From an uncultured Selenomonadaceae bacterium (GTDB lineage: Bacteria > Bacillota > Negativicutes > Selenomonadales > Selenomonadaceae): DNA of 13,977 bases. The translations under genes were made by a program, and so were the position numbers. The notes beneath the pieces were generated by a model. The model made no database searches, was not told the origin of the DNA, and saw only the letters and a list, made by a program, of their open reading frames with translations. Below, piece after piece: positions 6,414 through 13,950 of this stretch. The stretch is from contig CAJOKY010000026.1 in NCBI GenBank assembly GCA_905235425.1, forward strand, positions 1-13,977. The letters run 5' to 3'. Each line of letters begins with the position of its first letter. The stretch's first letter is position 1.

Positions 6414-7109
6414 ATGCTGGAAGAACTTAAAAAGAAAGTCTACGAAGCCAATATGGAACTTCCCAAGCGCAAACTTATCACCTACACTTGGGGTAATGTC
6501 AGCGGCATTGATCGCGCAAGCGGCTTATTTGTCATTAAACCCAGTGGCGTCGAATACGACGAGTTGACGCCGGAAGATTTGGTTGTTGTCGATCTTGACG
6601 GCAAAAAAGTTGAAGGTAAACTTAAGCCCTCTTCCGATACTGAAACGCATCGCATTCTTTATAAAGCATTTCCCGAAATCGGCGGAATTGTTCATACTCA
6701 TAGCCCGCATGCAGTATCGTGGGCTCAAGCAGGACGTGATATCCCTGCTTATGGTACGACGCACGCCGATTATTTTTATGGCGATATTCCCTGTACGCGC
6801 AGCTTGACGAAAGAGGAAATTGAGGAAGCTTACGAACTCAATACCGGCAACGTCATTGTAGAGACTTTCACGCAACGCAAAATTAACCCCGTTTATGTAC
6901 CGGCTGTAATCTGCGCGAATCACGGACCTTTCACATGGGGTAAAGATGCGGCGCAGGCGGTTTATCATTCCGTAGTTTTGGAAGAAGTTGCGAAAATGGC
7001 GACGTTCACCGAAATTAACAATCCTAAAGTTGCTCGCGCGCCTCAACATATTCAAGACAAGCATTTCATGCGCAAACACGGTCCCAATGCCTACTACGGT
7101 CAAGGCTGA
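6414..7109 (+). CDS. ulaF: L-ribulose-5-phosphate 4-epimerase (UlaF/AraD family)
   Basis: This class II aldolase-fold, zinc-dependent cytoplasmic enzyme converts L-ribulose-5-phosphate to D-xylulose-5-phosphate, the last ascorbate-specific step. The 231-residue product is full length (E. coli AraD is 231). Zinc ligands are H94 and H96 in VHTHS and H170 in CANHGPFTWG. D119 in THADYFYGD matches the catalytic aspartate, and Y228 near the C-terminus (NAYYGQG) matches the catalytic tyrosine. The phosphate-binding motifs GNVSG and KPSGV are near residues 27-45. GGAGAG (6401-6406) precedes the ATG. AraD, UlaF and SgbE cannot be separated by sequence alone; the choice of ulaF rests on its neighbours. 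Confidence 0.93.
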   Translation: MLEELKKKVYEANMELPKRKLITYTWGNVSGIDRASGLFVIKPSGVEYDELTPEDLVVVDLDGKKVEGKLKPSSDTETHRILYKAFPEIGGIVHTHSPHAVSWAQAGRDIPAYGTTHADYFYGDIPCTRSLTKEEIEEAYELNTGNVIVETFTQRKINPVYVPAVICANHGPFTWGKDAAQAVYHSVVLEEVAKMATFTEINNPKVARAPQHIQDKHFMRKHGPNAYYGQG

Positions 7110-7110
7110 G

Positions 7111-7159
7111 AGAATTAAGAATTAAGAATGTAAAATTAAAAATTTAAAATTCAAAAGTT
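7111..7159. repeat. Heptamer array 1 (AGAATTA / AAAATTN type)
   Basis: Seven consecutive 7-bp units run in register: AGAATTA, AGAATTA, AGAATGT, AAAATTA, AAAATTT, AAAATTC, AAAAGTT. The array starts 2 bp after the ulaF stop and ends 9 bp before the GGGAGGTG ribosome binding site of ulaE. It is AT-only apart from a few G/C and its sequence differs from the other two arrays, but the period and placement are the same. Confidence 0.6.
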
Positions 7160-7183
7160 CTTATTATTGGGAGGTGTTGCGCT

Positions 7184-8035
7184 ATGAAAAAATATTTTTT
7201 GGGATTGTACGAAAAAGCAATGCCCGGCAATTTGACGTGGGCTGAAAAGTTGCAGGCGGCTAAAAATGCCGGCTTTGACTACGTCGAAATGAGCATTGAT
7301 GAAACAGATGATAAACTGGCGCGTCTCGACTACACCGACGGTCAAATTGATGAGATTATCGCCGCAATGCGTACCGTAAACCTGCCTTTCCGTTCAATCT
7401 GCTTAAGCGGTCACCGCAAATATCCTTTTGGCAGTCACGATAAAGCTACGCAAGTTCGCAGTATGGAAATTATGCAGAAGGCGGTTACTCTTGCCGCGCG
7501 GCTCGGTATTCGCACGATTCAGCTTGCAGGTTACGACGTTTACTACGAAGAAGGCGACGATCAGACACGCGCAGATTTTTTAACCAATCTTAAACTTGCT
7601 ACGGAAATGGCGGCTAAAGACGGCGTTCAACTCGGCTTTGAAACTATGGAAACGCCTTTTATGGATACCGTCGGCAAAGCTATGAAGTATGTTAATCTTG
7701 TAGATTCGCCGTACTTGGGCGTTTATCCTGATGTCGGCAACATTACCAATGCGTCGTTGCTGTATGGAAATGACGTTTCCGACGATTTGAACAGCGGTAA
7801 AGGTCATATTGTAGCCGTTCATTTGAAGGAGACGGTACCAGGCAAGTATCGAGAAATTCCCTACGGTACAGGTCACGTCGATTTTGAAAAAGTTATTCGC
7901 ACGTCATGGGAATTGGGCGTTCGCCGGTACGTCACTGAATTTTGGTTTGTTAAAGGCGTCACGCAAGATTGGAAAGCGGAGTTGGAAAGCGCCAATAAAT
8001 TCATTCGCGGATATTTCGATAAAGTTGTTTCATAA
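7184..8035 (+). CDS. ulaE: L-ribulose-5-phosphate 3-epimerase UlaE
   Basis: This TIM-barrel, xylose-isomerase-like epimerase interconverts L-xylulose-5-phosphate and L-ribulose-5-phosphate. The 283-residue protein closely follows E. coli UlaE (284 residues): GLYEKAMPGNLTWAEKLQ, FDYVEMSIDETDDKLARLD, IQLAGYDVYYEEG and GHIVAVHLKE all have counterparts there. The four metal and catalytic positions of the family are visible as E153 (GFETM), D183 (YPDVGN), H213 (AVHLKE) and E252 (VTEFWF). GGGAGG (7169-7174) gives a strong ribosome binding site. It is followed almost directly by the propeller-like gene, whose ribosome binding site overlaps the ulaE stop codon, so the two are translationally coupled. 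Confidence 0.95.
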   Translation: MKKYFLGLYEKAMPGNLTWAEKLQAAKNAGFDYVEMSIDETDDKLARLDYTDGQIDEIIAAMRTVNLPFRSICLSGHRKYPFGSHDKATQVRSMEIMQKAVTLAARLGIRTIQLAGYDVYYEEGDDQTRADFLTNLKLATEMAAKDGVQLGFETMETPFMDTVGKAMKYVNLVDSPYLGVYPDVGNITNASLLYGNDVSDDLNSGKGHIVAVHLKETVPGKYREIPYGTGHVDFEKVIRTSWELGVRRYVTEFWFVKGVTQDWKAELESANKFIRGYFDKVVS

Positions 8036-8047
8036 GGAGTGGTAGCA

Positions 8048-9094
8048 GTGAAGGTAAATAAAAAAGTTATCGGCAGTCTTGAAAAATGTTACGCAATGAC
8101 CAGACTCCATTACAACGGCAAGGATCATTTTCTTGTTGCGGCGGAAAAAGTCAATCAGTGCCGCCTTTACGATTTGGACGGCAATCAAGAAGAAGTTTTG
8201 TGGAGTGAACCCGGAGGCATTATGACAATGCAGCAGGTACCCGGCAGTAACGGTCAATTCCTTTCAACACGCAAATTTTATTCGCCCAATGACAGCAAAA
8301 ATGCGTCAATCGTAGTTGTCACGCCTATGGGTAAAGATGACTGGGAAGTCCGCGTACTTGTTAAACTGCCCTTTGTACACCGCTTTGACATTCTTCAAGC
8401 CGGCGGCAAAAATTATCTCATTGCCTGCTGTCTTAAGACAGATCACGAATACAAAGAAGATTGGCGTTTTCCCGGCAAAGTCTGCGTTGCCGAACTTCCC
8501 GACGATTTGTCAACGTATACCTTTGATCATCAGCTGGAAATGAAGACGATTAAAGACGGTATGCTGAAAAATCACGGCTACTATCGCCACGTTGAAAAAG
8601 ACGGCTCAACAAGCAGTATCGTATCCTGCGACGGCGGCGTTTTCCAATTCTTCCCGCCCAAAACTGCAGGCGGCGAATGGACTATTGAACAGCTGACTTC
8701 CGACGCGGCAAGTGACGGCTTGTTACTTGATTTGAACAATGACGGCGTTGAGGAACTCTGCACAATCGCGCCTTTTCATGGTGACACGATTAACATTTAT
8801 GAAAAGAAAGACGGCAAATTTGAACTTGCCTACACGCACCCTGAGAAATTGGAATTTTTACACGCGATATTTGGCGGCGAAATTTGCGGCAAGCCCACTT
8901 GGATTTTGGGACATCGCAAGGGTAAACGCTACCTGCTCGCCTTCACGCACGACGGCAAAGAGTATACCGCGCAGGTTCTCGACGAAGGTTGCGGCGCGGC
9001 TAATGTTATGCATTTCGTAAAGGACGGTAAAGACTATATTGTAGCTACCAATCGCGAAGTTGACGAAATTGCAATGTACGAATTGACAGAATAG
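8048..9094 (+). CDS. Unrecognised propeller-like protein of the ascorbate cluster (FG-GAP-like)
   Basis: I do not recognise a named family for this 348-residue protein. It has no signal peptide or membrane segment, so it should be cytoplasmic. It is built of beta-rich repeats of roughly 40-55 residues with the pattern of a hydrophobic strand, polar turn and aromatic strand, for example DGKEYTAQVL, KDGKDYIVATNR and GKPTWILGHRKGKRYLLAF. One repeat contains D228-L-N230-N-D232-G233-x-x-E236, a DxNxDGxxE calcium-loop motif typical of FG-GAP/VCBS beta-propeller blades. The start GTG at 8048 is chosen because AAGGAG (8034-8039) lies 8 nt upstream; an earlier in-frame GTG at 8039 overlaps that site. 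Its tight coupling to ulaE implies a role in the same pathway, perhaps enzymatic or sugar-binding, but nothing in the sequence proves one. Confidence 0.8.
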   Translation: MKVNKKVIGSLEKCYAMTRLHYNGKDHFLVAAEKVNQCRLYDLDGNQEEVLWSEPGGIMTMQQVPGSNGQFLSTRKFYSPNDSKNASIVVVTPMGKDDWEVRVLVKLPFVHRFDILQAGGKNYLIACCLKTDHEYKEDWRFPGKVCVAELPDDLSTYTFDHQLEMKTIKDGMLKNHGYYRHVEKDGSTSSIVSCDGGVFQFFPPKTAGGEWTIEQLTSDAASDGLLLDLNNDGVEELCTIAPFHGDTINIYEKKDGKFELAYTHPEKLEFLHAIFGGEICGKPTWILGHRKGKRYLLAFTHDGKEYTAQVLDEGCGAANVMHFVKDGKDYIVATNREVDEIAMYELTE

Positions 9095-9133
9095 GGATTA
9101 GGGAACAGGGATTAGGGATTAGTAAATCTAATC
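9092..9133. repeat. Heptamer array 2 (TAGGGAT type) with terminal hairpin
   Basis: The units TAGGGAT, TAGGGAA, CAGGGAT, TAGGGAT, TAGTAAA, TCTAATC run in 7-bp register. The first unit begins exactly on the TAG stop codon of the propeller-like gene. At the end GATTAG (9117-9122) pairs with CTAATC (9128-9133) across TAAAT, so the array turns into its own complement. The tkt ribosome binding site follows about 20 bp later. Confidence 0.65.
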
Positions 9134-9169
9134 GCTAACAAATATATTCAACTAAAGGAGCGATTTATT

Positions 9170-11158
9170 TTGCAACAGATTGATACAACTTGTGTAAATG
9201 CGATTCGCGCACTTAGTGCGGACGCCGTACAAAAAGCTAATTCAGGTCATCCCGGTTTACCGCTCGGCTCCGCAGCAATGGCTTATGAACTCTGGGCGCA
9301 CTATATGACGCACAATCCCAAAAATTCCAAATGGGCTAACCGCGACCGTTTCGTACTTTCCGGCGGTCACGGCAGTGCCATGCTTTATTCACTTCTGCAC
9401 CTTTTCGGCTACGGCTTGACGATTGACGACTTGAAAAATTTCCGTCAAGACGGTTCAAAGACTCCTGGTCACCCCGAATACGGCTGGACAAACGGCGTTG
9501 AGGCTACAACGGGACCGCTCGGCGCAGGTATGGCTATGGCTACCGGTATGGCGCTTGCAGAGGCGCATCTTGCCGCGATTTTCAATAAGCCCAATTTCCC
9601 CGTAGTGGATCATTACACCTTCGTACTTGGCGGCGACGGCTGCATGATGGAAGGTATTTCATCAGAGGCTTTTTCGCTTGCAGGTACACTCGGCTTGTCA
9701 AAATTAATCGTGCTTTACGACAGCAACAAAATTTCTATTGAAGGCAGTACAGACATTGCGTTTACTGAAAATGTTCAAGCACGCATGGCGGCATTCGGTT
9801 TCCAAACGCTGACTGTTGAAGACGGCAATAACCTTGAAGAAATTGGCAAGGCGATTGAAGAGGCTAAGGCTGATAAAACCCGCCCGTCATTTATCACTGT
9901 GAAAACCCATATCGGTTTCGGCAGTCCCAAACAAGATTCAGCGTCCGCGCATGGTGAACCGCTCGGCGTCGATAATGTAGTAAAGATGAAACAAAATCTT
10001 AACTACCCCAAACCTGAAGAAACTTTCTTTGTACCTGACGAAGTTTACAGCCACATTCAAGAAGATATGGCGAAGAATCAGACGGCGGAAGATAATTGGA
10101 ATAAACTTTTTGCAGATTACGCCGCGCAGTATCCCGATATGAAAAAACTTTGGGACGAATACAACGCGCCTGTCGATGCAGATGCTTTGCTTAACAATGC
10201 CGACTTCTGGGCTTATGAAGATAAACCGCAGGCAACCCGCGCATTGTCCGGCACAATGATTAATCGCCTTGCTAAAATTATGCCTAATCTTATCGGCGGC
10301 AGTGCTGATCTTGCGCCTTCCAACAAAACTTATATGAAGGATATGGGCGATTTCAGCAAGACGAATTACGCAGGCAGAAATTTACATTTCGGCGTAAGGG
10401 AACTTGCCATGTCCGCTATTGCAAACGGCATTACTCTTCACGGCGGCTTGAAAACTTTCGTCGGCACTTTCTTTGTATTCAGCGATTATATGAAACCTAT
10501 GATGCGTTTGGCGGCGATAATGGGTCTTCCCGTTACCTACGTTTTGACGCATGATTCAATCGGTGTAGGTGAAGACGGTCCCACGCATGAACCTATTGAA
10601 CAGCTTGCAATGCTCCGCGCTATGCCGAATATCAACGTATTCAGACCGGCTGACGCTACTGAAACTGCCGCCGCTTGGTACTGCGCGGTTACAAGCAAAA
10701 ACACTCCTACGGCGTTGGCTCTTACACGTCAAAACCTGCCGCAACTCGCCGGTTCAAGCAAAGACGCGCTGAAAGGCGGTTATGTCATTTCGGACGCGAA
10801 AGGCAACATTGACGGCATTTTAATGGCAAGCGGCTCGGAAGTTTCATTGGCGATTGAGGCGCAGGAAGAATTGGCTAAAGAAAATATCAATGTCCGCGTC
10901 GTGTCAATGCCTTGTATGGATCTGTTTGAACAGCAGAGCGACGAATACAAGGAAAGCGTACTGCCGAAAAATATTCGTGCGCGTGTTGCCATTGAGGCGG
11001 CGAAGAATTTTGGTTGGGGCAGTTATGTCGGTCTCGACGGCGCAACGGTCACAATGAAAGGTTTCGGCGAATCCGCACCTGCAGGACTTCTTTTCAAGAA
11101 ATTTGGTTTCACCAAAGAAAACGTCGTGCAAACTTTTAAATCTGTAGCTAACAAATAA
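9170..11158 (+). CDS. tkt: Transketolase
   Basis: This thiamine-diphosphate enzyme moves two-carbon units from D-xylulose-5-phosphate to aldose phosphates, directly using the product of UlaF. The full-length 662-residue protein shows the N-terminal pyrophosphate domain with H27 in SGHPGLPLG. The ThDP signature runs from GDGCMMEG (D156) to DSNKISIEG (N186). The catalytic glutamate is E411 in GVRELAMSAIANG, and GVGEDGPTHEP follows. The start is TTG, supported by AAAGGAG (9154-9160) 9 nt upstream and by the protein beginning where transketolases normally do. Its placement here suggests a copy dedicated to ascorbate carbon flow, although it could be the only transketolase of the genome. A terminator follows. 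Confidence 0.96.
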   Translation: MQQIDTTCVNAIRALSADAVQKANSGHPGLPLGSAAMAYELWAHYMTHNPKNSKWANRDRFVLSGGHGSAMLYSLLHLFGYGLTIDDLKNFRQDGSKTPGHPEYGWTNGVEATTGPLGAGMAMATGMALAEAHLAAIFNKPNFPVVDHYTFVLGGDGCMMEGISSEAFSLAGTLGLSKLIVLYDSNKISIEGSTDIAFTENVQARMAAFGFQTLTVEDGNNLEEIGKAIEEAKADKTRPSFITVKTHIGFGSPKQDSASAHGEPLGVDNVVKMKQNLNYPKPEETFFVPDEVYSHIQEDMAKNQTAEDNWNKLFADYAAQYPDMKKLWDEYNAPVDADALLNNADFWAYEDKPQATRALSGTMINRLAKIMPNLIGGSADLAPSNKTYMKDMGDFSKTNYAGRNLHFGVRELAMSAIANGITLHGGLKTFVGTFFVFSDYMKPMMRLAAIMGLPVTYVLTHDSIGVGEDGPTHEPIEQLAMLRAMPNINVFRPADATETAAAWYCAVTSKNTPTALALTRQNLPQLAGSSKDALKGGYVISDAKGNIDGILMASGSEVSLAIEAQEELAKENINVRVVSMPCMDLFEQQSDEYKESVLPKNIRARVAIEAAKNFGWGSYVGLDGATVTMKGFGESAPAGLLFKKFGFTKENVVQTFKSVANK

Positions 11159-11186
11159 CATTTTTTTCCATAAAAGTTTTTTCTCT

Positions 11187-11219
11187 AGCCCGATTTTGTA
11201 TTGCAAGGTCGGGCTTTTT
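11187..11219 (+). terminator. Intrinsic terminator after tkt
   Basis: AGCCCGATTTTG (11187-11198) pairs with CAAGGTCGGGCT (11204-11215), twelve pairs with two G-U, across a 5-nt loop. Five T (11215-11219) follow. The rpiB ribosome binding site begins about 11 bp later, so either readthrough occurs or an unseen promoter serves the rpiB-rpe-mutase group. Confidence 0.75.
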
Positions 11220-11244
11220 CTTAAATTTGAAAGGAAGTTTTTTC

Positions 11245-11685
11245 ATGAAAATTACAATCGGCAGCGATCACGGTGCTGTTGCACTTAAAGACGAAGTTAA
11301 AAACGTACTCAAAGAATTTCCCGATATCGAAGTTACGGACGTTGGAACTTTCGGCACTGATTCGGTTGACTACCCTGACATTGCAGAAAAAGTCTGCGCG
11401 GATGTTGTAAGCGGCAAGGCGGATCGCGGTATTGTACTTTGCGGCACTGGCATTGGCATTTCCATAGCGTCGAACAAAATTCACGGTATACGCTGTGCGC
11501 TTTGCAATGACGTTTACTCTGCGCGTATGTCACGCGAACACAATAACGCAAATGTTTTGGCAATGGGCGGCAGAGTTACGGGTTTTGGTTCTGCAGATGA
11601 AATTGTCCGCGTTTGGGTTACAACTGAATTTACCGGCGGTCGTCATGCTCGCCGCGTCGATAAAATCATGGCGTTGGAGAAATAG
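11245..11685 (+). CDS. rpiB: Ribose-5-phosphate isomerase B
   Basis: This cytoplasmic enzyme of the RpiB/LacAB family interconverts ribose-5-phosphate and ribulose-5-phosphate. The 146-residue length is typical (E. coli RpiB is 149). Key residues visible are D8 and H9 in GSDHGA, the catalytic base C66 in LCGTGIGIS, and H99 in SREHNNANVLAMGGR. The C-terminal phosphate-binding GGRHARRVDKI is also present. C66 and H99 fall at the same numbers as in E. coli. I chose ATG 11245 because AAGGAAG (11231-11237) lies 7 nt upstream; an in-frame TTG at 11227 would place the start before that site. It separates two unusual elements, a terminator upstream and the largest heptamer array downstream. Confidence 0.95.
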   Translation: MKITIGSDHGAVALKDEVKNVLKEFPDIEVTDVGTFGTDSVDYPDIAEKVCADVVSGKADRGIVLCGTGIGISIASNKIHGIRCALCNDVYSARMSREHNNANVLAMGGRVTGFGSADEIVRVWVTTEFTGGRHARRVDKIMALEK

Positions 11686-11781
11686 ATAGTAGAGGGTAGA
11701 GGGTAGAAAGTAGGAAGTAGACAGTAGAAACTACTCACTAACTACTACTCACTACTCACTACTCACTACTTACTACTCACT
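11684..11781. repeat. Heptamer array 3 (AGANAGT then ACTCACT), strand-switching
   Basis: Fourteen 7-bp units run without a register slip. Seven are of AGANNGT type (AGATAGT, AGAGGGT twice, AGAAAGT, AGGAAGT, AGACAGT, AGAAACT as the turn). Seven are of ACTNACT type (ACTCACT five times, AACTACT, ACTTACT). The first unit shares two bases with the rpiB stop codon. The halves are roughly reverse complements, centred on AGTAG-AAA-CTACT (11724-11736), so the transcript could fold as a long imperfect hairpin. AAAGGA for rpe follows directly. Confidence 0.75.
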
Positions 11782-11796
11782 AAGAAAGGACACATT

Positions 11797-12447
11797 ATGA
11801 AAACAATTATAGCGCCTTCGATTTTGTCGGCTGACTTCGCCCGCCTTGCCGACGAAATTAAAAAAGTCACGGACGCCGGCGCTGAATATATTCACATTGA
11901 CGTTATGGACGGAACTTTTGTACCCAACATTACGCTCGGCTCGCCGGTAGTAAAATGCATTCGTCCCACGTCAAAGGCGGTTTTCGACGTTCACTTAATG
12001 ACTGAACACCCCGAAACGCACGTTGAATCTTTCGCAAAAGCCGGCGCAGATATCATAACTTTTCACGCTGAAGTTGCACGCCATGCCAACCGCATTACTC
12101 AACAAATTCACTCGCTCGGTTGCAAGGCGGGTATCGCGATTAATCCAAGTACTTCTCTTGCCGCAGTTGAGGAACTTCTTGAATACGTCGATATGATTTT
12201 GGTAATGACGGTCAATCCGGGTTTCGGCGGACAAAAATTTATTTCGTCAATGCTTGATAAAATTCGTCGCCTGTCAAAAATGCTTGCCGATAAAAATTTG
12301 CAACGTGATATTGAAGTTGACGGCGGCATAAATGCTGAAACGTCGAAATTGGTACGTGACGCCGGTGCAAATGTCTTAGTCGCTGGTTCGGCAATTTACG
12401 AATCAGCCGACGTTGCAACGGCTATTAAAAATATTCGCGGGGAGTGA
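11797..12447 (+). CDS. rpe: Ribulose-phosphate 3-epimerase
   Basis: This TIM-barrel metalloenzyme interconverts D-ribulose-5-phosphate and D-xylulose-5-phosphate. The 216-residue protein carries all hallmark motifs: APSILSADFA at the start with catalytic S8, H33 and D35 in IHIDVMDG, H66 in DVHLM, the phosphate loop VNPGFGGQKF, and D175 in VDGGIN. Because UlaD belongs to the same wider superfamily I checked whether this could be the missing decarboxylase, but the VNPGFGGQ and MDG signatures are those of Rpe. AAAGGA (11785-11790) lies 6 nt before the ATG. The stop codon abuts the ribosome binding site of the next gene. Confidence 0.96.
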   Translation: MKTIIAPSILSADFARLADEIKKVTDAGAEYIHIDVMDGTFVPNITLGSPVVKCIRPTSKAVFDVHLMTEHPETHVESFAKAGADIITFHAEVARHANRITQQIHSLGCKAGIAINPSTSLAAVEELLEYVDMILVMTVNPGFGGQKFISSMLDKIRRLSKMLADKNLQRDIEVDGGINAETSKLVRDAGANVLVAGSAIYESADVATAIKNIRGE

Positions 12448-12456
12448 AATTTTTCA

Positions 12457-13950
12457 ATGCTTACTGACAAAGATATTATGAAATTGCAAAACGGCAGTGA
12501 CGTTCGCGGAATTGCGGTTGAAGGCGTTGCAGATGAGCCCGTTACACTGCCTGTAGAGGCTGTAAACCGCATTGCCGGCGGTTTTGTACAGTGGATTACC
12601 AAAAAACTCGGAAAGCCCGCAAATCGCCTTAAAATCGCTGTAGGACATGATTCAAGAATTTCAGCGCCGCAGATTAAAGACGCCACGATTAAAGCGCTGG
12701 TTGCAAATGAAGTTGAAGTTTTGGATTGCGGTCTTGCCTCAACTCCCGCAATGTTCATGTCAATAATTTTTGACGATACGAAGGTTGACGGTTCAATTAT
12801 GCTGACGGCTAGTCACCTGCCTTTCAATCGCAACGGTATGAAATTTTTCACGAAAGACGGCGGGCTTGAAAAAGCTGATATCAAAGACGTTTTAACCTGC
12901 GCGACGAAACTTGAAGAAGTTGACGCCGATATAAGCAACGTGAAAAAATTTGACTTAATCGGACTTTACTCGAATCACCTTTGCAAAATTATTCGCGATA
13001 AACTTAATCTCGGTGACAAGCCGCTTGCAGGTATGCATGTTGTAGTTGACGCGGGTAACGGCGCAGGCGGTTTCTTTGCTACAAAAATTTTGGATAAACT
13101 CGGCGCGAATATTTCCGGCAGTCAATTCCTCAATCCCGACGGTATGTTTCCTAATCACATACCAAACCCTGAAGATAAAGTGGCAATGGCGGCAATTCAA
13201 AAAGCCGTACTTGAAAACAAGGCGGACTTGGGATTAATTTTTGATACGGACGTTGACAGAATGAGCGCGGTTTTAAGCGACGGCGAAGAAGTCAACCGCA
13301 ACGCCTTAATTGCAATGATGGCGGCGGTGCTTGCGCCGGATTATCCCAACAGCACGATTATCACCGATTCCGTGACTTCAGACGGTCTTACAAAGTTTTT
13401 GGAAGGTACATTGCACCTTAAGCACCACAGATTTAAACGCGGTTACAAAAACGTTATCAATGAATGCATACGCCTCAACAAAGCCGGTACGGTATCGCCG
13501 CTTGCCATTGAGACTTCAGGACATGGCGCATTGAGTGAAAACTACTACCTTGACGACGGCGCGTACTTGGCGGTTAAACTTCTTATTGCCGCCGCGCAGG
13601 CTAAAAAGAAGGGTCAAAACCTTGCCGCACTGATTGAAAAGCTTGAACAACCTGCAGAGGCGGTGGAATATCGCTTGAAGATTAAGGCGGAAGATTTCAA
13701 GGCGTACGGCGAAAAGGTTTTGGAGATGTTTAAAAATCGCGCAGTTGAAAAGAATATTAAACTTGCAGAGCCGAATTTTGAAGGTGTCAGATTAATTTTT
13801 GCCGACGGCTGGGCGCTTTTAAGATTGTCACTGCACGATCCCGTTATGCCGCTGAATATTGAAAGCAATGTAAAAGACGGTTGCAAAAAAATAACGGCAA
13901 GCATTAAAGAATTGCTTACCGATTTTGATATGTTGATTATACCGTTTTAA
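12457..13950 (+). CDS. Alpha-D-phosphohexomutase family protein (phosphomanno/phosphoglucomutase-like)
   Basis: This 497-residue enzyme of the phosphohexomutase superfamily moves a phosphate between the C6 and C1 positions of a sugar. The catalytic serine is S119 in LTASHLPFNRNGMKFF. The magnesium loop is D263-T-D265-V-D267-R268 (DGDxDR in most members). The sugar-recognition loop is E352-T-S-G-H356-G-A-L in place of GExSGH. The usual C-terminal phosphate loop (RxSGTEP) is replaced by LRLSLHDPVMPLNIES, a form I recall from plant plastid phosphoglucosamine-mutase-like proteins. Substrate is uncertain; with tkt, rpiB and rpe as neighbours a pentose or hexose phosphate is plausible. GGGGAG (12439-12444) overlaps the end of rpe, giving coupling. 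An inverted repeat follows the gene. Confidence 0.88.
   Translation: MLTDKDIMKLQNGSDVRGIAVEGVADEPVTLPVEAVNRIAGGFVQWITKKLGKPANRLKIAVGHDSRISAPQIKDATIKALVANEVEVLDCGLASTPAMFMSIIFDDTKVDGSIMLTASHLPFNRNGMKFFTKDGGLEKADIKDVLTCATKLEEVDADISNVKKFDLIGLYSNHLCKIIRDKLNLGDKPLAGMHVVVDAGNGAGGFFATKILDKLGANISGSQFLNPDGMFPNHIPNPEDKVAMAAIQKAVLENKADLGLIFDTDVDRMSAVLSDGEEVNRNALIAMMAAVLAPDYPNSTIITDSVTSDGLTKFLEGTLHLKHHRFKRGYKNVINECIRLNKAGTVSPLAIETSGHGALSENYYLDDGAYLAVKLLIAAAQAKKKGQNLAALIEKLEQPAEAVEYRLKIKAEDFKAYGEKVLEMFKNRAVEKNIKLAEPNFEGVRLIFADGWALLRLSLHDPVMPLNIESNVKDGCKKITASIKELLTDFDMLIIPF

Noticed and set aside
6525..7103. Minus-strand open frame of 192 codons opposite ulaF
   Set aside because: It lies wholly inside a clear AraD-family gene, has no recognisable motifs, and is explained as a shadow frame. 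The same holds for the other long antisense frames such as 1855-2271 and 12396-12758.
11684..11781. CRISPR array
   Set aside because: Units are 7 bp and contiguous, with no unique spacers and no cas genes.
11797..12447. Rpe as the missing UlaD decarboxylase
   Set aside because: It has the complete Rpe set of metal ligands and the VNPGFGGQ phosphate loop, so it is a normal ribulose-phosphate epimerase.
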